From: Verrucomicrobiota bacterium
GTDB lineage: Bacteria > Verrucomicrobiota > Verrucomicrobiia > Limisphaerales > UBA9464
Length of the DNA stretch: 64,000 bases
Direction: 5' to 3'
Assembly: GCA_947454705.1 (NCBI GenBank)
Contig: CANGKZ010000003.1
Location: forward strand, 62,001-126,000
Part shown: positions 54,180 to 61,964 of the stretch, piece by piece
Layout of the letters: every line of letters begins with the position of its first letter
Numbering within the stretch: position 1 is the first letter of the stretch
Notes under the pieces: model-generated
Told to the model about the DNA's origin: nothing
Database searches by the model: none
Seen by the model: only the letters and a program-made list of their open reading frames with translations
Program-made: the position numbers and the translations under genes

Positions 54180-56205
54180 CGAAGCTGGCGTCGGATTCGA
54201 GCTTCACTGATTCGGGGATCTGCTTCGGATCAATCCGAACGATCACCCGGTGCGTGCCCGCGCTGAGCTCGGTGGTTTGACGGCCCGTGCCTCCGAGTTT
54301 GCGGCCATCCACCCACACTTCCCCCGCCGAGGCGTTGAGGTTGAGCGTCACCGGCCCGGCCTTGGCCACGGTGAGTTCCGTGGCGGCGTAGAGGCCGATC
54401 GTGCCCACCCATTGGGAGCGACGGGTGACCTCCTGAATGAGCGACTGACTGAGCTTGCCACTCACCAGCGAATACACGGGCGACCACATGCGGTCGGTGA
54501 GCGGCTTCTCCCACATCGAGTTGGCCAAGCCGTTCTGCTGATCGGTGTGGGTCAGGACATAGAGACGCCAGCGACGCGCCACGCCACCTTGACTGGCATC
54601 GTATTCGCCGGGCTTGCCGAGACGGGAGAGGAAGGCGAAGAGATCCAACTGCTCCTGCTCGTTCAGCGGATCCATCAATCCCGACGGCATGAGCGAAAGG
54701 GTGCCGAGCTCGCGTTTGGCCACGTCGTTCTTGGCGATCGACTGCTCCGCGCCGTTGGCCACGCGCAGCACGATTTCCTGCGCGGTTTCGCGGGCCAGAG
54801 TTCCGGAGTAATCGCTGCCATCGCGGGTGCTCACCACCACGGTGCCGTAGCCTTCCTTGATCTTGGCGTTGGGCAGCAGCACGGACTCAACCAGGTAATC
54901 CGCCGGTGCGCTGGCCCCGATGCTGGTCATGTCGGGCCCCACGCGGCCGCCGGCTCCACCGATGGCGTGGCAGCTCGTGCAGGCGAGATCTGCGCGACGA
55001 TAGATGCGTTCGCCGCGGACCGGATCGCCCTGCGATGCCGCCTTCGCAGCAAGCTCGCGAACCAACTGTCCGGTGAAGGCCTGCGTGTCTGCGGCCAGAC
55101 CGGAGGACTTGGCGAGCGCGACGACGAGCTCCACCTCGTTGCGTCCGCCCTCGCGCGCCACGCGCATGCCAGCGCGGGCGGCCGACTGGGGAACGCCCGA
55201 TGCAGGCAACGCTTCAGCGATCGCCTTGGCCGCGCCCTTCACGGAGAGCACCTGACGCCAGAAGTCGGTAGCCACGGCTTCGTCCTCAATCCCGCGAGCC
55301 ACGGACACCACGGCAGGAACGGCGCGACCGAGATCCAGTCCGGCCAGCGCTGCGGCGGCGGAACGACGCACTGCGGGCGATTGTTCCGGACCGGAGAGTT
55401 TCGAAAGCGCTGCGATGGCTTGAGCTCCTCCGATCGAACGCACCGCACCGAGCGCCGCAGAACGCGCGGCGTCACTGGTTCCAGTGGCACCGGCCAGGTC
55501 CACGATCCGGGCAAACGCCGGACCGCCACTCTTCCACACGCCGGCCAGTTTCAACGCTTCCACTCGCACGGAGTCCGAGGCGGAATCCAACACCTTCGCG
55601 ATTCCTTCCTGTCCCCCGGCGGGACGGATATTGCGCAACCGCGCGGCATCGGACAGGGACTTCAACGCCCGCACGGTGGCGGCATCGTCGAATCCGCCGG
55701 CCAGCACTTGATCAAACAGGGACTTCAACTCGCGCGGAGTTCCGGCGGATCCGATAAGTTCGATCCAGGGGCCGCGTCCGTCGCGACCCAGCGGATGATC
55801 GGCCAGGAGACGTCCCAACACGCGGCTCGCCTGCTCGGGCTTGATGGCTTTGAGGCCGAACTCGAGCTGCTTCTCGCGTCCCTCGGTTTTCCACGCGCCG
55901 GATTGCAGCGCAGCGATCCAGGGCTCGGAAAGATCGTTGATGGTCAACCACAGCGCGTAATCGAGGGTCGGATCCATCGGCTCGTTCAGGGCATCGAGCG
56001 CGAGTGCTGCGGCCTCCGGCGACTTGAGCTTGGCCAGCGCGCGCAGGGCTTCGAGTCGCACCCGCGGGACCGGGTCGTGAACGAGTTTGCCCAGCACGGC
56101 GAGGCGACTGGAATCGGCGGCGGTGCCCGCAGCGCTGAGTTGAATCTGGCCAGCCAGTCCGAGAGCGGCCAAACCGGCGAACCAGGGGAATCGGGAGGAT
56201 TTCAT
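54169..56205 (-). CDS. Exported HEAT-repeat protein with c-type haem domain
   Basis: 678 residues. A signal peptide (about 8-26, QLSAAG) is followed by HEAT-like helical repeats at about 35-330 (DPVPRVRLEALRALAKLKSP, SVRVEALKLAGVW, SPAVRRSAAAALAGLD). A c-type haem site CTSCH (about 408-412) sits in a PVC-type cytochrome module (GERIYRRADLACTSCHAIGG, GRVGPDMTSIGASAPADYLV, SVLLPNAKIKEGYGTVVVST). The C-terminal about 150 residues form a beta-rich domain. In related genomes this is usually the C-terminal half of a single dehydrogenase protein. Here the dehydrogenase part is the separate upstream gene (56257), 51 bases away, and this gene has its own signal peptide. Periplasmic electron-transfer partner (inference). 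Confidence 0.88.
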   Translation of the reverse strand: MKSSRFPWFAGLAALGLAGQIQLSAAGTAADSSRLAVLGKLVHDPVPRVRLEALRALAKLKSPEAAALALDALNEPMDPTLDYALWLTINDLSEPWIAALQSGAWKTEGREKQLEFGLKAIKPEQASRVLGRLLADHPLGRDGRGPWIELIGSAGTPRELKSLFDQVLAGGFDDAATVRALKSLSDAARLRNIRPAGGQEGIAKVLDSASDSVRVEALKLAGVWKSGGPAFARIVDLAGATGTSDAARSAALGAVRSIGGAQAIAALSKLSGPEQSPAVRRSAAAALAGLDLGRAVPAVVSVARGIEDEAVATDFWRQVLSVKGAAKAIAEALPASGVPQSAARAGMRVAREGGRNEVELVVALAKSSGLAADTQAFTGQLVRELAAKAASQGDPVRGERIYRRADLACTSCHAIGGAGGRVGPDMTSIGASAPADYLVESVLLPNAKIKEGYGTVVVSTRDGSDYSGTLARETAQEIVLRVANGAEQSIAKNDVAKRELGTLSLMPSGLMDPLNEQEQLDLFAFLSRLGKPGEYDASQGGVARRWRLYVLTHTDQQNGLANSMWEKPLTDRMWSPVYSLVSGKLSQSLIQEVTRRSQWVGTIGLYAATELTVAKAGPVTLNLNASAGEVWVDGRKLGGTGRQTTELSAGTHRVIVRIDPKQIPESVKLESDASFVLN

Positions 56206-56256
56206 CGGATGTCGGAAAACGGGATGAGATGAATCAAGGCGGAGTTCGGGGCGGGT

Positions 56257-58680
56257 TCAGCGGCTCAATTGACGCGCTGCAGCGGTGCGAAGGTTGCCAT
56301 TCGGGGAGGCCACCAGGTCTGCAACCAGGCCGGCGTCGGGTTTCTCAAACGCCTCGTAAATCCACATCGCTTCGAGTTTCGCGCGCGGATCCTTTTGCGC
56401 TGCGAGCCAGCCGCGGACCTGGGGAAGCACCTTGTCGGCACCGCGCTGACGCAGCACCGCGCGGGATTGTTCCTGTTCCCAGCCGTTGGCCGAGAGCGTG
56501 CGATTCAACAATTCCGAAACCGAGAGGCGGGTGAGGTCCTGCCGCGCGGCGACCGGGCCCTTCTTCGCCGCCACACGCCAAATGCGGCCGTGTTCCTTGT
56601 CGCGGCGCGGATCGCGGAAATCGACTTCGCCGTGCTGGATGATCGGGTTCGACCAGTCGGCGATGTACAGCGCGCCATCGGGTCCGAAACGCAGGTCGAT
56701 GGGACGGAAGGTCACGTTGGTCGAGCGCAGCAGGTCGGGCATCTCGCGGGTCTGGAAGGTGGATCCAACCTCGCTCATGCCGAAATGCACCACGCGGTGC
56801 GCCCGGAAATCGCAGGTGATCGCGCTGCCCTGCCACTCGGCCGGGAAATTCGCGCTGTGCACCAACTCGAGGCTGGCGAACTTCGGATAGCTGCCCGGGC
56901 TGATGCTGTCGGCCTCGCGGCGCATGTCCGAGTAGGTGAAGTAGGTGGCACCTTCCATCGCGTGGTACACGCCCTTGCCGCCCGCGCCGTCGGTGAAGAA
57001 GGAATTGCCGAACTGGTCCCAGTGGTGACCCCAGGGGTTGCATCCACCCTTGGTGAAGATGCTCATCGAGCCTGTATCAGGATTGAAACGCCAGATGCCC
57101 GCGCTGTTGAGGCGGCGGACGCCAAACGGGGTCTCGATGTGGGTGTGGGTGTAGATCGACTGGTTGAGGTACATGTGACCGTCGTAGCCCCAGCGCAGCG
57201 TGTGCAGGTTGTGGTGGGTGTCCTCAGTACCAAAACTGGAAAGCACGATGGTCTTCCGATCGGCTCGGCCGCGTCCCGTGGTGTCGGCAAAGTGCAGCAA
57301 CTGGCTGCTCGCGGCCACGTACACGCCCCCGCGGTTGTCGGGCAGCACGCCGGTGGGAATCAGCAATCCGCCGGCAAAGACGGTGTGTTTGTCCGCCCGG
57401 CCGGATCCGGTGGAGTCCTCCAGAATCACAATGGAATCCGTCGCAGGCTGTCCGGGTTTGATCTGCGGATACACTTCGGAGGAGGCGACCCAGAGGCGGC
57501 CCTGGGCGTCCCAGTTCATCTGAATGGGTTTGTGAAGCAGCGGATTCTCGGCCCAGAGCGACACTTCAAAGCCGTCGGCCACTTCAAAGGTGGGCACCGG
57601 CTGCGGCGCGCGGGGCGCGGGGGCACTCGGGATCGGATTGCGGTTCAGGATGCGGCCCACTCCCTTGGCGGCGAACGTCTCGGCGCCAAATTCGCGGGTC
57701 ACGCGCTCCACTGCGGCGGCATCCTGATGGGCCACATTGCGAAGCCCGGCGACCACTCCATCCCACTCCTCGACCAGCGGATCGAAGCGCGGAATCTCAA
57801 CCGCGTTCTGTCCCTGCTCGTGTTTGCGGAAACCGAAAATGTAGGTCCAGTTTTCCGGACGCCAGCGATGGAAGAAGTACTCGTTCTTCTTCACCACGGC
57901 CGCGAGGAGCATCTCCTGCGCGGTGGTGGAACCGGAAACCGCGGCCAATCCAAGGCGGCTCGCGAGGACTTCGGCCGCGCGCTGATACCCGGTGGGTCCG
58001 AGCACCACCCCGTACTCACTCACGCCCGGAGTGCCGTAGAGCCCCCTCGGCGTGCGGCTCAGAGGAAGAAGCGAAACAAAGGTCGCGTGCTTTTCCGTGG
58101 CGAGCTGTTCGAGGGCAGTGGAGAAAGCATTGATCTGAACATTGTGCGCCGCGACATCGGCGGATCCTGGCGAGGCCACCTGGGGAATCGGGGAAAGAAG
58201 AACGAACCGCACCGGTTGGCCGCTGACTTCATCGATGGCCGCCATGAGTTGCTTCATGCCGCCGATGAACTGCGTCTTGATCGACTGCTGCTCTTCGGGC
58301 GACTTCGCCTCGGCGGCCTCCAGCGCGGCGGTCATGCCGTAGGAGAGAAAGGCCACGGTCGGCTTCACCAACGCGAGCTGTTCCTTCACGCGCTTCAACC
58401 AGTCGGCCTCGGACTTGTTCCAATCGAAGCTCGCCCGGGCGCGCCCCATGGGGGAATCCCCGGCCCAGCCGAGATTGCGGTAGGTCACCTTGCGATCCGG
58501 AAAGGCGGCGGTGAGACGAGCCTCGATGAACCCGTAGTCGCCTTCGCGCTCGATGAAGGTGTCACCGATGAACAGCACGCGATCCCCGTCGCGGAGTTCA
58601 AAACGGTCGGCCGCGCGCGCAGCAGCGAGCGAAAGTCCGAGAGAGGCGAGGGCAATCAGGAATCGTAGGACGCGACACAT
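56257..58680 (-). CDS. SGNH hydrolase / PVC-type membrane-bound dehydrogenase (split form)
   Basis: 807 residues from the ATG at 58680; the open frame further upstream is noise from the opposite strand. A signal peptide (about 6-22, AARAAD) precedes an SGNH-esterase-like domain (RVLFIGDTFIEREGDYGF, VTYRNLGWAGDSPMGRA, VAFLSYGMTAALEA). A dehydrogenase beta-propeller follows from about residue 363 (PIQMNWDAQGRLWVASSEVY, VILEDSTGSGRADKHTVFAG, LRFGPDGALYIADWSNPIIQ). It stops at the first HEAT-like helices (PNGNLRTAAARQLSR). No haem site is in this protein; it is in the next gene. Same architecture as the partial gene at 1-1867. Exported; substrate unknown. Confidence 0.87.
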   Translation of the reverse strand: MCRVLRFLIALASLGLSLAAARAADRFELRDGDRVLFIGDTFIEREGDYGFIEARLTAAFPDRKVTYRNLGWAGDSPMGRARASFDWNKSEADWLKRVKEQLALVKPTVAFLSYGMTAALEAAEAKSPEEQQSIKTQFIGGMKQLMAAIDEVSGQPVRFVLLSPIPQVASPGSADVAAHNVQINAFSTALEQLATEKHATFVSLLPLSRTPRGLYGTPGVSEYGVVLGPTGYQRAAEVLASRLGLAAVSGSTTAQEMLLAAVVKKNEYFFHRWRPENWTYIFGFRKHEQGQNAVEIPRFDPLVEEWDGVVAGLRNVAHQDAAAVERVTREFGAETFAAKGVGRILNRNPIPSAPAPRAPQPVPTFEVADGFEVSLWAENPLLHKPIQMNWDAQGRLWVASSEVYPQIKPGQPATDSIVILEDSTGSGRADKHTVFAGGLLIPTGVLPDNRGGVYVAASSQLLHFADTTGRGRADRKTIVLSSFGTEDTHHNLHTLRWGYDGHMYLNQSIYTHTHIETPFGVRRLNSAGIWRFNPDTGSMSIFTKGGCNPWGHHWDQFGNSFFTDGAGGKGVYHAMEGATYFTYSDMRREADSISPGSYPKFASLELVHSANFPAEWQGSAITCDFRAHRVVHFGMSEVGSTFQTREMPDLLRSTNVTFRPIDLRFGPDGALYIADWSNPIIQHGEVDFRDPRRDKEHGRIWRVAAKKGPVAARQDLTRLSVSELLNRTLSANGWEQEQSRAVLRQRGADKVLPQVRGWLAAQKDPRAKLEAMWIYEAFEKPDAGLVADLVASPNGNLRTAAARQLSR

Positions 58681-58785
58681 GGCTGGAAAGAGACGAAACA
58701 ATCGGGTGAAGGACGTTCCGAATCCTCCCGACATTCGGTCCACCATGCAAGCCGTCGCCTTTTTCCCTTTTTCGTGACGCCGCCC

Positions 58786-59562
58786 ATGGAACTTCGCACC
58801 CTTTCCGGCATGTCCACCCCGGAGGAGCGAGCCCGCATGAACTGTCAGTTGATTCGCGTCGACGGCCTCACCAATGCGGAGTTCCTTCAAAAGTACGCCG
58901 GTGCGGGCCGCATTGGTCTGACCGCCGGGAACACCTGGGTGGACCGACTGATCGCCCGCGCTGAGCGTCATTTGGATCCCGACCGCAACTGGGGCAGCTG
59001 GACCCATGCGCTGATGTTCCAGGGCCTCCGGGCCGATGGACACCACTGGGTCGTGGAGTCGGACCTCGACCTGCACCGTCGCCACATCCGCCTCGGCGTG
59101 CAGGAAAACCGGGTGACCAAATATCACGACGAAGCCTCGTACTCGACCCTGGCCATCCTCGACTTCGGGCTCAGTCCGGAACAATGCGCATCGGTGATCT
59201 CCGTGGCCCTGGACCTGGTGGCCAACCGCGCGCGGTATTCCCTCCGCGAGCTGGTGGGCACCGCCATCGGGATGCGCGGCTACTCGGCGCGGGATTCGCG
59301 CAACCGTCTTGCACGGGAGCATTCGTTCTATTGCTCCGCCCTCGTGCGACACGTCTTTCGCGAAGCCGGGGTGGATCTGTTTCCCGGGCTCGACGTCAAA
59401 CACACCACGCCCGAGGAACTGTCTCGCTGTCCATTGCCGCACACGATGTGGCTGCTGCAACGGCAGGTACCTACGCCGCTGTTGAAAACCGTGACCCGGG
59501 CGCTGAAGGCCCGCGTGGTGGCACGACGCGCCCGCCGCAGCAAATCCTCCGACGCGGAATAA
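58786..59562 (+). CDS. YiiX-like permuted papain-fold (NlpC/P60-related) cysteine hydrolase
   Basis: 258 residues from the ATG at 58786; a GTG at 58774 is also open. It has the permuted order of this family: the catalytic histidine comes first, in GSWTHALMFQG (with a preceding NTWVDRLIARAERH), and the catalytic cysteine later, in REHSFYCSALVRHVFREAGV. No signal peptide is obvious, so it is probably cytoplasmic. Members act on amide or ester bonds of peptides, lipids or peptidoglycan; the substrate cannot be named. Divergent from the dehydrogenase gene and convergent with the DUF1501 gene (22-base gap). Confidence 0.75.
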   Translation: MELRTLSGMSTPEERARMNCQLIRVDGLTNAEFLQKYAGAGRIGLTAGNTWVDRLIARAERHLDPDRNWGSWTHALMFQGLRADGHHWVVESDLDLHRRHIRLGVQENRVTKYHDEASYSTLAILDFGLSPEQCASVISVALDLVANRARYSLRELVGTAIGMRGYSARDSRNRLAREHSFYCSALVRHVFREAGVDLFPGLDVKHTTPEELSRCPLPHTMWLLQRQVPTPLLKTVTRALKARVVARRARRSKSSDAE

Positions 59563-59584
59563 CGCGCGACGGATCAATATCGGT

Positions 59585-61045
59585 TCAACCGAGCACGCCG
59601 GGAATCACCCGGGCCCCGCCGGCGATTCCGGTGAGACGCTCCTGGCGTCCGCTGACGTTGAAGAACAGCGATTCGTGCTCGAGTCCCAGTGCGGCAAGAA
59701 TCGTGGCGTGCAGATCCTTCATCTGTACCGGGGATTCCGTGGCCAGGAGTCCGAGCGCGTCGGTGGCGCCGATGCGTTGACCCGGTCGCACGCCTCCCCC
59801 GGCCATCCAGAGGGTGAAGCCCGCGGCATTGTGCTGACGCCCGTGATCGCCCTGCATCATGGGCGTCCGACCAAACTCGCTCGCCCACACCACCAGCGTT
59901 TCATCGAGCAATCCGCGCTGGCGCAGGTCGGCCAGCAACCCGGCCACCGCCGTGTCGGTCCACCGGGCGCGGGGAACATGATTGTCGCGCAATCCCGCGT
60001 GGGCATCCCACCCATCCTTGTCCGGCATGTCGTACAACTGCACGAACCGCACCCCGCGCTCCACGAGCCGGCGCGCGAGCAGGCACTTGCGGCCGAAGCT
60101 GCGCGATCGGGCATCGCCATGCTCCAGTCCGTACAGGTTCCGGACCGACGCAGGTTCGGACTCGAGATGCCCCACTTCCAGTGCCGCCGATTGCATCCGG
60201 TAGGCGAGTTCGTAGCTCGCGATGCGGGCATCCAATTCGGTGAACCCAGGTCGCGCGTCGCGATGGGCGAGGTTCAACTCACGAATCAAGTCCAACGAGT
60301 CGCGTTGACCCGCTGCGAACTCGCCCGGAGGGAGAAGATCGAGCACCGGCGTGCCGGCATCGCGCAGACGCGTGGGCTGAAAGGCTGCGGGCAGATACCC
60401 ATTGGAATAATTCGCCGCACCGCCCAGCGGACCGGCATCGAAGAGCATCACGTATCCGGGCAGATCCCGGTTCGCCGAGCCCAATCCATACGTCACCCAC
60501 GATCCAAGACTCGCCTTGCCGGGGCGGATGTCGCCCGTGTGCATCTGATAGCTCGCGGGGGCGTGGTTGTTGGAGTCCGCCTGCATGGAATGGATGAAGC
60601 ACAATTCATCCACGGAGCGCGCCGTCTCCGGCATGAGGTCGCTCACCCACATGCCGCTCTGGCCATGACGCGACCAACCAAACGGACTGGCCATGAGCTC
60701 ATCCTTGCAGCCGTGAAACACGTTGGCGAAGCGCGTCGCCTCGACCGCCTTGCGGATCGAATCGGGTACCGGCTTGCCGTGAAGGCGCTGCAACTCCGGT
60801 TTGTAGTCGAAGGTATCGATCTGCGACGGCCCGCCGACCATGAACAGGAAGATCACCGACTTCGCCCGCGGTTTAAGGGTCGGTGTACGCGGGGCGAAGG
60901 GGTTCAACGGATCGCGACTGGGATCGCGAGCGGCCGCAGCCTGAGATTCCCACGTGGAGAGGGCGCCGAGGGCCATGGCCCCAAAGCCGGTACCCATCCG
61001 CTCCAAAAAGCGGCGTCGCGTGCAATTGCAGGGTACGGCGAACAC
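59585..61045 (-). CDS. DUF1501 protein (alkaline-phosphatase/sulfatase-fold, Tat-like signal)
   Basis: 486 residues from a GTG at 61045. The N-terminus has a twin-arginine-like signal (TRRRFLERMGTGFGAMALGA). Conserved DUF1501 blocks follow: SVIFLFMVGGPSQIDTFDYK, FGWSRHGQSGMWVSDLMPE, FIHSMQADSNNHAPASYQMH, RRLVERGVRFVQLYDM, WDAHAGLRDNH, VVWASEFGRTPMMQGDHGRQ and HNAAGFTLWMAGGGVRPG. Members pair with DUF1549/DUF1553 proteins in Planctomycetes and Verrucomicrobia and are exported folded; the biochemical role is not established. Its expected partner is at 61965 on the opposite strand, with a HigBA pair in between. Confidence 0.93.
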   Translation of the reverse strand: MFAVPCNCTRRRFLERMGTGFGAMALGALSTWESQAAAARDPSRDPLNPFAPRTPTLKPRAKSVIFLFMVGGPSQIDTFDYKPELQRLHGKPVPDSIRKAVEATRFANVFHGCKDELMASPFGWSRHGQSGMWVSDLMPETARSVDELCFIHSMQADSNNHAPASYQMHTGDIRPGKASLGSWVTYGLGSANRDLPGYVMLFDAGPLGGAANYSNGYLPAAFQPTRLRDAGTPVLDLLPPGEFAAGQRDSLDLIRELNLAHRDARPGFTELDARIASYELAYRMQSAALEVGHLESEPASVRNLYGLEHGDARSRSFGRKCLLARRLVERGVRFVQLYDMPDKDGWDAHAGLRDNHVPRARWTDTAVAGLLADLRQRGLLDETLVVWASEFGRTPMMQGDHGRQHNAAGFTLWMAGGGVRPGQRIGATDALGLLATESPVQMKDLHATILAALGLEHESLFFNVSGRQERLTGIAGGARVIPGVLG

Positions 61046-61124
61046 ACGGACACGCTACGCCACATCCCGGCAGGGATGCCAGCCTGTAGCCGGTGGTCGA
61101 GCGCTGCGACACCACCGGCTTGCT

Positions 61125-61442
61125 TCAGACGCCGGTGAGTTCCCGGGCAGTCCGTATGCCGGCCACCAGTTTTCGTCGGGACTTGGCCAGCGCGCGGAAA
61201 TCGCACTCCACCTGCAACCCATGCCAGAACCCTTCGGTCTGTCCGAAGAACGCCCCAAAGCGGATCGACATCGCCGGGGTAATCGCCCGCTTTCCCAGAA
61301 CAATCTCGTTGATCGCACGCGGCGACACCCCGATCGAACGGGCCATCGCATTTTGGGAAATGCCCATGGGCATCAGATATTCCTGAAGCAGGATCTCGCC
61401 GGGTGTGAGCGGTAAAGCCATGGGTATAACGTATGACGTCAT
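61125..61442 (-). CDS. higA: HigA-type antitoxin
   Basis: 105 residues from the ATG at 61442; an ATG at 61421 ([11 protein letters not shown]) is also plausible. It is a helix-turn-helix protein of the plasmid-stabilisation type: [59 protein letters not shown]. Length and the PGEIL opening match HigA. It should neutralise HigB and repress the operon. Its start is 10 bases after the higB stop; toxin first is the usual HigBA order. Confidence 0.9.
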   Translation of the reverse strand: MTSYVIPMALPLTPGEILLQEYLMPMGISQNAMARSIGVSPRAINEIVLGKRAITPAMSIRFGAFFGQTEGFWHGLQVECDFRALAKSRRKLVAGIRTARELTGV

Positions 61443-61452
61443 AGGGAGTTCT

Positions 61453-61731
61453 TCAATGGTAATCCAGGATTGCCACCTCGGAAGGACCTTCGGGGTTCCA
61501 TCGAAATACAATGCGCCACTGGTCATTGATCCGGATGGAATGATAGCCGGATCGATTCCCGCGCAGTGACTCCAGTCGGTTTCCAGGGGGGACCGCCAGA
61601 TCCGACAACTGGCCGGCCTGATTCATCTGAACCAGCTTGCGAAGCGCGACTCGCGCAATCGCCGAGAAACGCCGATTCGCTTCCAGGGCAAAGAGCTCTT
61701 CCGTATCGCGATCTGCAAAGGATTGAATCAT
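61453..61731 (-). CDS. higB: HigB-type toxin (RelE-like mRNA interferase)
   Basis: 92 residues, standard length. It opens [14 protein letters not shown] and contains [40 protein letters not shown] and [18 protein letters not shown], the RelE/HigB fold with its basic catalytic surface. It is expected to cleave ribosome-bound mRNA. A Shine-Dalgarno GGAG is 10 bases before the ATG. A perfect inverted repeat 26 bases upstream is a good operator candidate. Confidence 0.9.
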   Translation of the reverse strand: MIQSFADRDTEELFALEANRRFSAIARVALRKLVQMNQAGQLSDLAVPPGNRLESLRGNRSGYHSIRINDQWRIVFRWNPEGPSEVAILDYH

Positions 61732-61756
61732 TCGCCGCTGACTCCTGAGCGTTCAA

Positions 61757-61772
61757 ATTCCGTGAACGGAAT
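61757..61772. promoter_or_regulatory. Candidate HigA operator
   Basis: ATTCCGT-GA-ACGGAAT is a perfect inverted repeat of seven-base arms, 26 bases before the higB ATG. A TTGAAG hexamer on the minus strand (plus 61776-61781) sits just upstream, so the repeat would lie in the promoter spacer. Confidence 0.55.
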
Positions 61773-61964
61773 GCACTTCAAGCGCCTTGTAGGGGCACCA
61801 AGAAGCAGCATCTGAGGTTTACCCAGGTTCACAGGAATCGCACAGAACCGGTTTTGATACACCTCCCCTGTCCTGCCCCCGATTGGAACTCGCACAACCG
61901 CCGGGTGGTTCCGCCAAATCCTTCCCCTTTCCCAGCCGGGGCGGACACGCGCATACTCCCCAGC

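Noticed and set aside
54250-56232. 660-codon plus-strand open frame
   Set aside because: Shadow of the HEAT/cytochrome gene; no coherent domain.
56269-58668. 799-codon plus-strand open frame
   Set aside because: Shadow of the dehydrogenase gene on the minus strand.
61432-61443. 12-base palindrome TATGACGTCATA over the higA start
   Set aside because: Palindromes of this size are expected many times by chance in 64 kb, and the better operator candidate lies upstream of higB.
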